A stretch of DNA of 64,000 bases from positions 2,108,001 to 2,172,000 of the forward strand of contig CAVXNP010000001.1 of NCBI GenBank assembly GCA_963763305.1. The letters are read 5' to 3'. The notes beneath the pieces are model-generated. The model did not search any database and was not told the DNA's origin. It saw only the letters and a list, made by a program, of their open reading frames with translations. This DNA comes from CAVXNP01 sp963763305 (lineage in GTDB: Bacteria > Pseudomonadota > Gammaproteobacteria > Xanthomonadales > Rhodanobacteraceae). The position numbers and the translations under genes were made by a program. The first letter of the stretch is position 1; each line of letters begins with the position of its first letter. Below, piece after piece: positions 27,725 to 36,452 of the stretch.

Positions 27725-29233
27725 GTGAATACCACTACCGACCCGACCGCCGTCGACGGCGTGCCCGAATACCCGCAGTTGCTGGGCCATCCGCGTCCGC
27801 TGTGGATGCTGTTCATGTCCGAGTTCTGGGAGCGCTTCGCGTTCTACGGCATGCGTTGGGCGCTGACGCTGTACATCGTGGCGCAGTTCTACAACGGCAG
27901 CGATGCCGGCCAGGCCGACGCCAGCCGCGTCTACGGCGCCTACCTGGCGCTGGTCTACGCCACCGCGGTGTTCGGCGGTTACGTGGCCGACAAGATCATC
28001 GGCTACCAGCGCTCGATCCTGATCGGCGCGGTGGTCATGGCCGCCGGCCTGTTCCTGATCATGGTGCCCAGCAGGCCGCTGTTCATGCTGGGGCTGGCCA
28101 CGATCATCGTCGGCAACGGCCTGTTCAAGCCCAACATCTCCTCGATGGTCGGCAAGCTCTATGCCCCCGGTGACGCGCGACGGGATCGCGGCTTCACCCT
28201 GTTCTACATGGGCATCAACGCCGGCGCACTGATCGCACCGCTGGTCACCAGCGTGCTGGCCAACCGCATCTTCGGCACCGACACCCACCACACCTACAAG
28301 GCGGTGTTCGGCGCCTCGGGCGTGGGCATGCTGATCAGCCTGGTCTGGTTCTGGTTCGGCCGGCGTCAGCTCGGCCCGGTCGGGCGCCCCACGCCCGCGA
28401 TGGCCAGCCCGGCCCGCGTGCTGTACGTGGTGATCGGCCTGCTGCTGGCCATCCCGCTGGTGTTCCTGTTGATGGACAAGGCCGGTGCGGTGGTGGTGCA
28501 GTGGCTGCTGACCGCGGTGTTCGTGGGCGCGGCGGCCATGCTGGTGATCGAAGGCGTGCGCAACGGCAAGGTGCAGACCCAGCGGGTCATCGCCATGCTG
28601 ATCATCTTCACCTTCAACGTGCTGTTCTGGATGTTCTTCGAACAGGCCGGCAGCTCGTTCAACTTCCTGGCGCAGAACATCGTCTATCGCCAACTGGGCG
28701 ACTGGACCTTCCCGATCGGCTGGTTCCAGTCGGTCAACCCGGTCGCCATCGTGGTGCTTGCGCCGCTGATCACCCTGGTCTGGGCCTGGCTGGACAAGCG
28801 GCGCATCGAGCCGTCGATCCCGCGCAAGTTCGGCATGGGCCTGATCGGCAACGCGCTGGGCTTTGCGGTGCTGATGTACGCGCTGGGATCGCTGGTGAGC
28901 AGCAGCGGCATGATCCCGCTGTGGCCGCTGGTGCTGTGCTACGTGCTGCAGACCGCCGGCGAGCTGTGCCTGTCGCCGATCGGGCTGTCGATGGTGACCA
29001 AGCTGGCGCCGACGCGGCTGGTCGGCCTGGGCATGGGCGGCTGGTTCCTCTCCACCGCCATCGGCAACAACCTGGCCGGCCTGTTCGCCGCCGAAGTCAG
29101 CGGCGAAAACGGCATGACGGTCGCCTCGGCCCTGTCCGGCTACACCACCGGCTTCTGGATCCTGCTCGGCGGCGGCGTGCTGCTGTTCCTGATTGCCCCG
29201 CTGATCAACAAGCTGATGCACGGCATCCGCTAA
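27725..29233 (+). CDS. Proton-dependent oligopeptide (POT/PTR) transporter
   Basis: A 502-residue MFS-type peptide symporter with about 14 membrane helices. The POT signature FWERFAFYGMRWALTLYI lies near residue 38, GNGLFKPNISSMVG in helix 4-5, and the ELCLSPIGLSMVTKLAP motif near residue 415. It starts at a GTG (27725). It may feed peptides to the neighbouring aromatic amino-acid catabolic genes; this is inferred from position. Confidence 0.92.
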   Translation: MNTTTDPTAVDGVPEYPQLLGHPRPLWMLFMSEFWERFAFYGMRWALTLYIVAQFYNGSDAGQADASRVYGAYLALVYATAVFGGYVADKIIGYQRSILIGAVVMAAGLFLIMVPSRPLFMLGLATIIVGNGLFKPNISSMVGKLYAPGDARRDRGFTLFYMGINAGALIAPLVTSVLANRIFGTDTHHTYKAVFGASGVGMLISLVWFWFGRRQLGPVGRPTPAMASPARVLYVVIGLLLAIPLVFLLMDKAGAVVVQWLLTAVFVGAAAMLVIEGVRNGKVQTQRVIAMLIIFTFNVLFWMFFEQAGSSFNFLAQNIVYRQLGDWTFPIGWFQSVNPVAIVVLAPLITLVWAWLDKRRIEPSIPRKFGMGLIGNALGFAVLMYALGSLVSSSGMIPLWPLVLCYVLQTAGELCLSPIGLSMVTKLAPTRLVGLGMGGWFLSTAIGNNLAGLFAAEVSGENGMTVASALSGYTTGFWILLGGGVLLFLIAPLINKLMHGIR

Positions 29234-29288
29234 GCGACCTGTCGCGGTCGACCGCCTGGCGCGCCGGGCGGCGACCGCCCGGTGACCG

Positions 29289-29317
29289 CGCGCTCGGGAA
29301 CGGTCCGTCCGAGCGCG
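29289..29317. terminator. Hairpin between convergent genes, possible terminator
   Basis: A 9-bp perfect stem (CGCGCTCGG / CCGAGCGCG, 11-base loop) lies between the convergent transporter and MarR genes. It lacks a T-run on either side, so it would be a weak or rho-assisted terminator at most. Confidence 0.4.
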
Positions 29318-29335
29318 GGCATCAGAGGCTGGCTG

Positions 29336-29836
29336 TCAGGGGTTTGGCTCCAGCAGCCGGTTCAGGATCCGCTCCAGCCAGACCCGTTCCTCGGCGTCGA
29401 GCTGTTCCAGCACCTGGCGCTCCCGCTCACGGGCCATCGGCGCCACCTGGTCGTGGATCGCCCAGCCGGCCTCGGTCAGGCGCAGGACCGAGCGGCGCTT
29501 GTCGTCGTCGTGGGTGCCGCGGCTGACCCGCCCGGCGGCGACCAGCCGCGCCAGCGCACGACTGACCGCCACCTTGTCCATGGCGGTACGCTCGGCCACT
29601 TCGCGGGCGGACAGGTCGTCGTAACGCCCCAGCACCGCCATCACCCGCCACTCGGTTACCGACAGGTCGTGGCGGCTCTGGTAATCCGCCGCGATCGCCT
29701 GGCTGATCCGGTTGGACAGGATCGACAGCCGATACGGCAGGAACTGCTCCAGCCGCAATGGGGCATGCGCCGCGTTCGGCGGCAAGTCACGCCGACGGGT
29801 CGAGGTGGGTGTATCCTTGGAGGCAATTGGTTTCAT
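29336..29836 (-). CDS. MarR-family transcriptional regulator of tyrosine catabolism
   Basis: A 166-residue winged-helix regulator (DLSVTEWRVMAVLGRYDDLSAREVAERTAMDKVAVSRALARLV, residues about 60-105). It is divergent from hpd, with only 95 bp between starts, and a perfect inverted repeat overlaps its own start codon, which suggests autoregulation plus control of hpd-hmgA-fahA. Divergent MarR-type regulators of homogentisate genes (HmgR/HpdR type) are known in Proteobacteria; the ligand here is inferred to be a tyrosine catabolite. Confidence 0.85.
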   Translation of the reverse strand: MKPIASKDTPTSTRRRDLPPNAAHAPLRLEQFLPYRLSILSNRISQAIAADYQSRHDLSVTEWRVMAVLGRYDDLSAREVAERTAMDKVAVSRALARLVAAGRVSRGTHDDDKRRSVLRLTEAGWAIHDQVAPMARERERQVLEQLDAEERVWLERILNRLLEPNP

Positions 29837-29843
29837 TTGAAAC
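29830..29843. promoter_or_regulatory. Probable MarR operator GTTTCATTTGAAAC
   Basis: A perfect 6-bp inverted repeat with a 2-bp spacer, GTTTCA-TT-TGAAAC, sits on the start codon of the MarR gene (29834-29836) and about 90 bp before the hpd start. Its position between divergent genes fits an autorepressor site. Confidence 0.65.
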
Positions 29844-29931
29844 TATAGAGTACGGTACGCAGGTTCGCGATGACAGCCACGGCACGTCGCGCGCTGTCGA
29901 CGCACAGCATAACGGTCAGCAGGAGATCGCC

Positions 29932-31032
29932 ATGAATACCCAAACCCCGCCGAACCTCGGCATGCAGGTCACCACCTTCGAGAACCCGATGGGTATCGAC
30001 GGCTTCGAGTTTGTCGAGTTTGCGGCCCCGGCCGGCCGGGGCGGTGAGCTGCACGACCTTTTCAAGCGCATGGGCTTCACCGCGGTGCTCAAGCACAAAC
30101 GCCGCCCGATCACCGTGTACCGCCAGAACGCGGTGAACTTCCTGGTCAATGAAGACCCCGATTCGTTCGCCGCCGACTTCGCCGCCAAGCACGGCCCCAG
30201 TGCCTGTGGCTTTGCGATCCGCTTCGGCAAGCCGGCCGATGACGTGCTCGCCACCGTGCTGAAGAACGGTGGCGAGGCGATCGACCACAAGGCCGACTCC
30301 AGGGCGGTGAGCGCGCCGGTGATCAAGGGTATCGGCGATTGCATGCTGTACCTGGTGGACCGCTACGGCGACGCCGGTAACGTCTACGACGGCGATTACG
30401 CCCCGGTCGAGGGTGCGCCGCAGAACCCGGCCGGATTCGGCCTGACCTTCATCGACCACCTGACCCACAACCTGTACTTCGGCAACATGCAGAAGTGGTC
30501 GGACTACTACGAGCGGCTGTTCAACTTCCGCGAGATCCGCTACTTCGACATCAAGGGCGCCAAGACCGGTCTGGTGTCCAAGGCGATGACCGCGCCGGAC
30601 GGCATCGTGCGCATCCCGCTGAACGAATCGAACGACCCGAAGAGCCAGATCAACGAATACCTGGACGCGTACCACGGCGAAGGCATCCAGCACATCGCCT
30701 GCTTCACCGACGACATCTACGAGACGGTGGAAAAGATGCGCGCGCAGGGCGTGGAGTTCCTGGACACCCCCGACGCCTACTTCGAGGTGATCGACCAGCG
30801 CGTGCCCAACCACGGCGAGGACGTGCCGCGGCTGGCGAAGAACAAGATCCTGATCGACGCCGACCCGGAGACCAAGCAGCGCAAGCTGCTGCAGATCTTC
30901 ACGCAGAACAACATCGGCCCGATCTTCTTCGAGATCATCCAGCGCAAGGGCAACGAAGGCTTCGGCGAGGGCAACTTCCAGGCACTGTTCGAGTCGATCG
31001 AGCGCGACCAGATGAAGCGCGGCGTCCTGTAA
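29932..31032 (+). CDS. hpd: 4-hydroxyphenylpyruvate dioxygenase
   Basis: A 366-residue non-heme iron enzyme that converts 4-hydroxyphenylpyruvate to homogentisate in tyrosine breakdown. The 2-His-1-Glu facial triad is visible in FIDHLTHNLYF, EGIQHIACFT and PIFFEIIQRKG. An AGGAG site precedes the ATG. It is the first gene of the hpd-hmgA-fahA set and is divergent from the MarR gene. Confidence 0.97.
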   Translation: MNTQTPPNLGMQVTTFENPMGIDGFEFVEFAAPAGRGGELHDLFKRMGFTAVLKHKRRPITVYRQNAVNFLVNEDPDSFAADFAAKHGPSACGFAIRFGKPADDVLATVLKNGGEAIDHKADSRAVSAPVIKGIGDCMLYLVDRYGDAGNVYDGDYAPVEGAPQNPAGFGLTFIDHLTHNLYFGNMQKWSDYYERLFNFREIRYFDIKGAKTGLVSKAMTAPDGIVRIPLNESNDPKSQINEYLDAYHGEGIQHIACFTDDIYETVEKMRAQGVEFLDTPDAYFEVIDQRVPNHGEDVPRLAKNKILIDADPETKQRKLLQIFTQNNIGPIFFEIIQRKGNEGFGEGNFQALFESIERDQMKRGVL

Positions 31033-31042
31033 CTACCGGGCA

Positions 31043-31187
31043 TTGCCCTTCGACTTCGACCTGCGGTCTAAGCTCAGGGCGAACGGTATGGGTCGTGGGG
31101 CTTGGCTAAGCCCCACCCAAAGCTTGCCCACCCCCACACACCGTTCGCCCTGAGCGTAGCCGCGAAGCGGCGAAGTCGAAGGGCAGT
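31043..31187. repeat. Large imperfect inverted repeat upstream of the GIY-YIG gene
   Basis: The left arm (31043-31088) carries TGCCCTTCGACTTCG and GCTCAGGGCGAACGGT; the right arm (31139-31187) carries their reverse complements ACCGTTCGCCCTGAGC and CGAAGTCGAAGGGCA. Between them a perfect 9-bp stem (GTGGGGCTT/AAGCCCCAC, 31095-31116) forms a third hairpin. The arm sequence belongs to the common 'TTCGCCCTGAGC...GTCGAAGGGC' dispersed repeat class seen across Proteobacteria. Confidence 0.85.
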
Positions 31188-31213
31188 GCTACGGAAGGGA
31201 GCAGGGAGGCGAA

Positions 31214-31513
31214 ATGGACTTTTATCTCTACGTACTGGAGTGTGCCGACGGGTCGTTCTACATCGGCCACACCGATGATCTGGACCGGCGCATGGAGCAG
31301 CACGACCTCGGTCTGGGTTGCGCTTACACCGCCAGGCGCCGGCCAGTGAAGCTGCTCCATGTGGAGCGCTTCGAAACGCGTTACGAGGCCCTGACGATGG
31401 AGCGCAAGCTCAAGGGCTGGAGCCGGGCAAAGAAGAAGGCGTACATGGCTGGCGACTGGAACACCGTCGGCCGGTTGGCGAAAGGAAGGCACGAGCATCA
31501 GCGCACGCCCTGA
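31214..31513 (+). CDS. GIY-YIG nuclease family protein
   Basis: A 99-residue single-domain nuclease of the UPF0213/YhbQ size class. The GIY-YIG core is FYLYVLECADGSFYIGHTDD (Y-x-Y-V-L ... Y-I-G), with catalytic Arg in LDRRMEQHD and Glu in TMERKLKGW. The C-terminus is basic (SRAKKKAYMAGDW). It interrupts the hpd-hmgA-fahA set and lies between inverted copies of a dispersed palindromic repeat, as if inserted with them. Confidence 0.88.
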   Translation: MDFYLYVLECADGSFYIGHTDDLDRRMEQHDLGLGCAYTARRRPVKLLHVERFETRYEALTMERKLKGWSRAKKKAYMAGDWNTVGRLAKGRHEHQRTP

Positions 31514-31514
31514 G

Positions 31515-31562
31515 TGCGCTTCGACTCCGCTTGCTGCGCAAGCTACGCTCAGCGCGAACGGG
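31515..31562. repeat. Dispersed palindromic repeat, copy downstream of GIY-YIG
   Basis: This is another copy of the repeat found at 31043-31088, with TGCGCTTCGACTCCG and GCTACGCTCAGCGCGAACGG, in the same orientation as that left arm and inverted relative to the copy at 31139-31187. The GIY-YIG coding region is therefore bracketed by inverted repeat copies. The repeat ends about 40 bp before hmgA. Confidence 0.8.
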
Positions 31563-31601
31563 GTGGGGCGTAACGTCACTGCAACCGATCAGGACAGACC
31601 C

Positions 31602-32900
31602 ATGAACTACCAATCCGGCTTCGGCAACGAGTTCGCCACAGAGGCGCTCGAAGGAACGCTTCCGGTCGGCCAGAACTCCCCGCAGCACGTGGCCCACGGG
31701 CTGTATGCCGAACAGCTGTCCGGCACCGCGTTCACCGCGCCGCGGCACCTGAACCGGCGCAGCTGGCTGTACCGGATCCGCCCCGGCTCGATGCACGGCG
31801 CGTTCCAGCCGCTGCCGCACGAGCACCTGCACAACCGCTTCGACGAGGCGCCGGCCAACCCCAACCAGCTGCGCTGGAGTCCGTTCGCCGATGCCGCAGG
31901 CGCCGACCGACTTCATCGACGGCTTGTGGACCATCGCCGGCAACGGCGGCCCGGCCGCACAGACCGGTGTGGCCATCCACCTGTATGGCGCCAACCGCGA
32001 CATGCAGGGGCGCTGGTTCTACAACGCCGACGGCGAACTGCTGATCGTGCCGCAACAGGGCCGGTTGTCGATCGCCACCGAGCTGGGTGTGCTGGAGGTC
32101 GAGCCGCAGGAGATCGCGGTGATCCCGCGTGGCGTGCGCTTTGCGGTATCGCTGCCGGACGGCACGGCCCGCGGCTACGTCTGCGAGAACTTCGGCGCGC
32201 TGATGCGCCTGCCGGAGCTGGGCCCGATCGGTTCCAACGGCCTGGCCAACGCGCGCGATTTCCTCACCCCGGTGGCGGCCTACGAGGACCGCGAGGGCGA
32301 CTTCCAGCTGGTGGCCAAGTTCCAGGGCGCGCTGTGGTCGGCATCGATCGGCCACAGCCCGCTGGACGTGGTCGGCTGGCACGGCAACTACGCGCCGTAC
32401 AAGTACGACCTGCGCCGCTTCAACACGATCGGCTCGATCAGCTACGACCACCCCGATCCGTGCATCTTCACCGTGCTGACCTCGGCCAGCGACACGCCCG
32501 GCACGGCCAACATGGACTTCGCCATCTTCCCGCCGCGCTGGCTGGTGGCCGAGCACACGTTCCGGCCGCCGTGGTTCCACCGCAACGTGGCCAGCGAGTT
32601 CATGGGGCTGATCCATGGCGAGTACGACGCCAAGGAAGCCACCGCCAAGGGTGGTTTCGTGCCCGGCGGCTCGTCGCTGCACAACTGCATGAGCGGGCAC
32701 GGCCCGGATGCGGCCAGCTATGCCAAGGCGGTGGCCGGCGATACCTGCCCAGCCGCAGACACATCGTCGACACCATGGCCTTCATGTTCGAGACGCGTGC
32801 GGTGATCCACCCGACCCGGCAGGCGCTCGCTGCGCCGCAATTGCAGGACGACTACCAGCAATGCTGGCAGGGCCTGCAGAAGCACTTCCAGGCCCCCTGA
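31602..32900 (+). CDS. hmgA: Homogentisate 1,2-dioxygenase (frameshifted in this sequence)
   Basis: Full-length HmgA (about 432 codons) is encoded but in shifted frames. N-terminal part: MNYQSGFGNEFATEALEGTL; the middle, from about 31.89 kb, reads in a second frame (PTDFIDGLWTIAGNG, NPHGFW-equivalent iron-ligand region PPWFHRNVASEFMGLIHGEY); the end returns to the first frame (HIVDTMAFMFETR). One extra base near 31884 and two near 32750 and 32760 account for everything. The enzyme opens homogentisate to maleylacetoacetate. An AGGA site precedes the ATG. Confidence 0.85.
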   Translation: MNYQSGFGNEFATEALEGTLPVGQNSPQHVAHGLYAEQLSGTAFTAPRHLNRRSWLYRIRPGSMHGAFQPLPHEHLHNRFDEAPANPNQLRWSPFADAAGADRLHRRLVDHRRQRRPGRTDRCGHPPVWRQPRHAGALVLQRRRRTADRAATGPVVDRHRAGCAGGRAAGDRGDPAWRALCGIAAGRHGPRLRLRELRRADAPAGAGPDRFQRPGQRARFPHPGGGLRGPRGRLPAGGQVPGRAVVGIDRPQPAGRGRLARQLRAVQVRPAPLQHDRLDQLRPPRSVHLHRADLGQRHARHGQHGLRHLPAALAGGRAHVPAAVVPPQRGQRVHGADPWRVRRQGSHRQGWFRARRLVAAQLHERARPGCGQLCQGGGRRYLPSRRHIVDTMAFMFETRAVIHPTRQALAAPQLQDDYQQCWQGLQKHFQAP

Positions 32901-32959
32901 GCCATGGCGCGCCGTTCGTCGGCGCGCCACCAACCCACACTTGCACCAAAGGACAGCCC

Positions 32960-33946
32960 ATGAAACTCGGATCCCTCAAGGAAGGCGGCCGCGACGGCAC
33001 CCTGATCGTGGTCAGCCGCGATCTCACGCGCGCCGCGAAGGCCACCGGCATCGCGCCGACCCTGCAGGCCGCGCTGGATGACTGGTCCAGCGCCGCGCCG
33101 CGGCTCAACGCGCTGTCCGATGCGCTCAACGCCGGCAACGCCGAGGGCGCCTTCGCGCTGGACATGACCGCGCTGGCCTCGCCATTCCCGCGCGCCTACG
33201 AGTTCGTCGATGGCTCGGCCTACCTGCCGCACGTGGAGCGGGTGCGCAAGGCGCGCGGCGCCGAAGTGCCGGAAAGCTTCTACACCGATCCGCTGATGTA
33301 CCAGGCCACCAGTGCCGGCTTCCTGGGGCCGCGCGACCCGGTGGTGGTGCCCAGTGAGGATTACGGCATCGACCTGGAAGCCGAGGTGGTGGTGGTCACC
33401 GACGACGTGCCGATGGCCACCGCGCCGGCGCAGGCCGCTGCGCATATCCAGCTGGTCGGCCTGGTCAACGACGTCAGCCTGCGCGGCTTGATCCCCGGCG
33501 AGCTGGCCAAGGGCTTTGGCTTCCTGCAGTCCAAGCCGCGCTCGGCGCTGTCGCCGGTACTGGTCACCCCGGACGAGCTGGGCGAGGCCTGGCAGGGCGA
33601 GAAGCTGCACTTGCCGATGCGCACCTGGCTCAACGACGAGTGGTTCGGCGAGGCCGAGTGCGGCGTGGACATGCAGTTCAGCTTCGCCGAGCTGGTCGCG
33701 CACGTCGCCAAGACCCGGCCGCTGACCGCCGGCACCATCGTCGGCTCCGGCACCATCGCCAACCAGGACACCGGCAAGGGCGCCTCCTGTCTGGCCGAGC
33801 AGCGCACGGTGGAGACCTTGCGCGACGGCAAGCCGAGCACGCCGTTCCTGAAGTTTGGCGACCGCCTGAAGATCGACATCACCGACGCCCGGGGCCAGTC
33901 GATTTTCGGCGCCATCGAGCAAACGGTCGCTCCGCTGAAGCGCTGA
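32960..33946 (+). CDS. fahA: Fumarylacetoacetate hydrolase family protein
   Basis: A 328-residue FAH-fold enzyme that would split fumarylacetoacetate (or maleylacetoacetate) into acetoacetate and a C4 diacid, ending tyrosine degradation. The metal site is visible in DYGIDLEAEVVVVTDDV (acidic ligands) and LVGLVNDVSLRGL, and the C-terminal GTIVGSGTIANQDTGKG motif is conserved. It reads cleanly. It follows hmgA by 59 bp with an AGGA site. No maleylacetoacetate isomerase gene is present between or beside them. Confidence 0.9.
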   Translation: MKLGSLKEGGRDGTLIVVSRDLTRAAKATGIAPTLQAALDDWSSAAPRLNALSDALNAGNAEGAFALDMTALASPFPRAYEFVDGSAYLPHVERVRKARGAEVPESFYTDPLMYQATSAGFLGPRDPVVVPSEDYGIDLEAEVVVVTDDVPMATAPAQAAAHIQLVGLVNDVSLRGLIPGELAKGFGFLQSKPRSALSPVLVTPDELGEAWQGEKLHLPMRTWLNDEWFGEAECGVDMQFSFAELVAHVAKTRPLTAGTIVGSGTIANQDTGKGASCLAEQRTVETLRDGKPSTPFLKFGDRLKIDITDARGQSIFGAIEQTVAPLKR

Positions 33947-33977
33947 GCCACGGCCGGAGCAGGGTGCGTAGGGGTGC

Positions 33978-34087
33978 GTAGGGTGGGCTTCAGCCCACCA
34001 GGCCAACAAAGCGGAAAAGACGTGGGGTGGGCTCAGGCCCACCAAGCCAGCGCAGCGCTAAAGCCGGTGGGCTGAAGCCCACCCTAC
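33978..34087. repeat. Cluster of three GGTGGGC palindromes with a perfect outer inverted pair
   Basis: Two 22-bp palindromic units at 33978-33999 and 34066-34087 are exact reverse complements (each is built on GTGGGCTT-CAGCCCAC). A diverged third copy (GTGGGCTCAGGCCCAC) lies at 34026-34041. They sit between the stop of fahA and the hemN promoter, and could act as a terminator or mRNA stabiliser. Confidence 0.85.
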
Positions 34088-34158
34088 GCCACCCGCCACC
34101 CCCGCGACCTCCCTGCGACCAGGGGCCGCCGTGTCCGGGTCTCCGACCCTCCCGCCTA

Positions 34159-34172
34159 TTGATCAGGATCAA
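34159..34172. promoter_or_regulatory. FNR box TTGATCAGGATCAA upstream of hemN
   Basis: A perfect match to the FNR/ANR consensus TTGAT-N4-ATCAA, centred 42 bp before the hemN start codon. It predicts oxygen-regulated activation of hemN and the downstream fnr gene. Confidence 0.85.
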
Positions 34173-34207
34173 GGCGGGCGAAATGGGGCATCTGCAGACT
34201 GGCGCCC

Positions 34208-35606
34208 ATGAAGACAGTCCTTGCCGCCCCGCAGTTCGACCCGGAACTGATCGCCCGCTACGACGTGAGTGGTCCGCGGTACACCAGTTACCCGACCGCG
34301 CCGCAGTTTCGAACCGATTTCGGGGAGGCGCAGCTGCGCGAGGCGATCCGCGAGTCCAACGAGGAGCCCATTCCGCGCCCGTTGTCGCTGTACGTGCACG
34401 TGCCGTTCTGCCTCAGCCCGTGCTTCTACTGCGGCTGTAACCGCGTGATTACCCGCGACATCGGCAAGGCCGACCGCTATCTCGAACGGTTGTACCGCGA
34501 GATAGAACTGATGGCGCCGCTGTTCGACCGCGACCGGCCGGTGCGCCAGCTGCACTTCGGCGGCGGCACGCCGAACTTCCTCGACCTGCCGCGCATGCGC
34601 GAGCTGATGGAGTCGCTGGCACGCCACTTCAGCTTCAGCCGGGATGCCGGTCGCGAGTACGGTATCGAGATCGACCCGCGCTTCGCCGACGGCGACTACA
34701 TGCGCGGACTGGCCCCGTTGGGGTTCAACCGCGTCTCGGTGGGCATCCAGGATTTCGACCCGGCGGTGCAGCAGGCGGTCAACCGCATCCAGAGCGTGGA
34801 GCAGACCCGCGAGGTGCTGGTGGCGGCGCGTGAGTCGGGCTTCGTCTCGGCCAGCGTCGACCTGATCTACGGCCTGCCGCTGCAGACGCTGGAGGGCTTC
34901 GGCCGCACCCTGGACGAGGTGGTGGCGCTTGGGCCCGGACCGCGTCGCGGTCTACGGCTATGCGCACCTGCCGGGCATGTTCAAGGCGCAGCGGCAGATC
35001 GAGGCCGGGCAGCTGCCCGACGCGGCCACCCGCCTGGCCTTGTTCGGCCTGGCGCTGGAGCGGCTGACGGCGGCCGGCTACGTCTACATCGGCATGGATC
35101 ATTTCGCCCGCGACGATGACGAACTGGCCCGCGCGCAGCGTGCAGGCACCCTGCAGCGCAACTTCCAGGGTTATTCGACCCACGGTGACTGCGACATCGT
35201 CGGCCTCGGGGTCAGCGCCATCGGCCGGATCGGCGACACCTACAGCCAGAGCGCGCGCGACCTGACCGGCTACTACGCCGCGCTGGATGCCGGGCACCTG
35301 CCGGTGGCGCGCGGGCTGGTCCTGGACGAGGACGACATCATTCGCCGCGATGCCATCAACGAACTGATGTGTCACGGCCGGATCGACAAGCGCGGCTTCG
35401 GCGTGCGCCACCGCTTGCTGTTCGAACCGTACTTCGCCGAAGCCATGCAGCGCCTGCGAGTGCTGGCCGAGGACGGCCTGGTGGAGCTGGACGACCGCTG
35501 GATCCGGGTCACATCGCGCGGACGGCTTCTGTTGCGTATCATTGCCATGAGCTTCGATGCGTACCTGGGCAAGGAAGATGCGCCCCGATACTCGCGTGCC
35601 ATCTGA
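34208..35606 (+). CDS. hemN: Oxygen-independent coproporphyrinogen III oxidase (one frameshift)
   Basis: A radical-SAM enzyme that decarboxylates coproporphyrinogen III without oxygen, for heme synthesis under anoxia. The cluster motif CLSPCFYCGC (CxxxCxxC) is near residue 62, with HFGGGTPNF downstream. The frame breaks near 34928: a single extra T (gcgcTTggg) separates DLIYGLPLQTLEGFGRTLDE from PDRVAVYGYAHLPGMFK. Corrected length is about 465 residues, normal for HemN. A perfect FNR box lies upstream and fnr follows. Confidence 0.92.
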
Positions 35607-35661
35607 GCTTGCGCGAGACCGGCAGCCCCTGCCGGCCGGTAGCACCCCAACAGGTTCCCTG

Positions 35662-36423
35662 ATGCGCTCCAAGACCCCGGCAGGTCGCCTGCCCGAGCCA
35701 CCCAGTCCAATCGCCGATGACGGCGACGAGGCCCACTTCTGCCGCACCTGCGCGTTTGCCGGCGCCTGCCTGGCGGTCGGATACGGCAAGCCCGAGCTGG
35801 CCGAGCTGCACTGCCTGGTCGAGCACGTGGGGCCTTTCCGCAGCGGTGAACACGTCTTCCGCACCGGCGACCCGTTCCGGGCGATCTTCGCGGTCCGCTC
35901 GGGCACGGTAAAGACCAGCACGGTGGACAAGGACGGCCGCGAGCAGGTGCTCGGTTTCTACCTGCCCGGCGAGGTCATCGGGCTCAACGCGATTTACCCG
36001 GATCGCTTCCCTTGCGAAGCCATCGCGCTGGAGACGTCCTACTTCTGCCGCTTCTCGTTTCCGGCGATGAGTGCCCTGGCCAGCCGCATGCCGGCGGTGC
36101 AGCAGCACCTGTTCCGGCTGCTCAGCAAGGAACTGGGCGCCGCCAGCCTGCTGGCCGGCGACCACAGCGCCGACGAACGCATGGCCGCGTTCCTGATCGA
36201 CCTGGCCGAACGCTATGCCGCGAGGGGCTTCTCCGGCAGCAAGTTCCAGCTGAGCATGTCGCGCGGCGACATCGCCAACTACCTGCGCCTGGCCGCCGAA
36301 ACCGTCAGCAGGGTGCTGAGCCGGTTCCGCAGCCAGGGCCTGATCGCCATCGAGGGTCGCGAGCTCGAATTGCTCGACGCACCCGCCCTGCGCGGGATCG
36401 GTCAGAGCCTGCTGCCGGGCTAG
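35662..36423 (+). CDS. fnr: FNR-type oxygen-sensing transcriptional regulator (Crp/Fnr family)
   Basis: A 253-residue regulator with the N-terminal iron-sulfur cysteines C-x2-C-x5-C (HFCRTCAFAGACLAVG, from Cys27) and a distal Cys in FPCEAIALE, the set used for a [4Fe-4S] oxygen sensor. The effector beta-barrel follows, and the C-terminal HTH reads MSRGDIANYLRLAAETVSRVLSRF, whose E-x2-S-R recognition fits TTGAT-N4-ATCAA. The start at 35662 gives normal length; an in-frame ATG at 35578 overlaps hemN. It is the likely activator of the boxes in this island. Confidence 0.92.
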   Translation: MRSKTPAGRLPEPPSPIADDGDEAHFCRTCAFAGACLAVGYGKPELAELHCLVEHVGPFRSGEHVFRTGDPFRAIFAVRSGTVKTSTVDKDGREQVLGFYLPGEVIGLNAIYPDRFPCEAIALETSYFCRFSFPAMSALASRMPAVQQHLFRLLSKELGAASLLAGDHSADERMAAFLIDLAERYAARGFSGSKFQLSMSRGDIANYLRLAAETVSRVLSRFRSQGLIAIEGRELELLDAPALRGIGQSLLPG

Positions 36424-36452
36424 CGCAACCGCGAGCGGACCTTCTCGCTGCC

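Noticed and set aside
34208..35606. Programmed ribosomal frameshift in hemN
   Set aside because: No slippery heptamer or stimulatory structure is apparent, and the same type of break occurs in many neighbouring genes.
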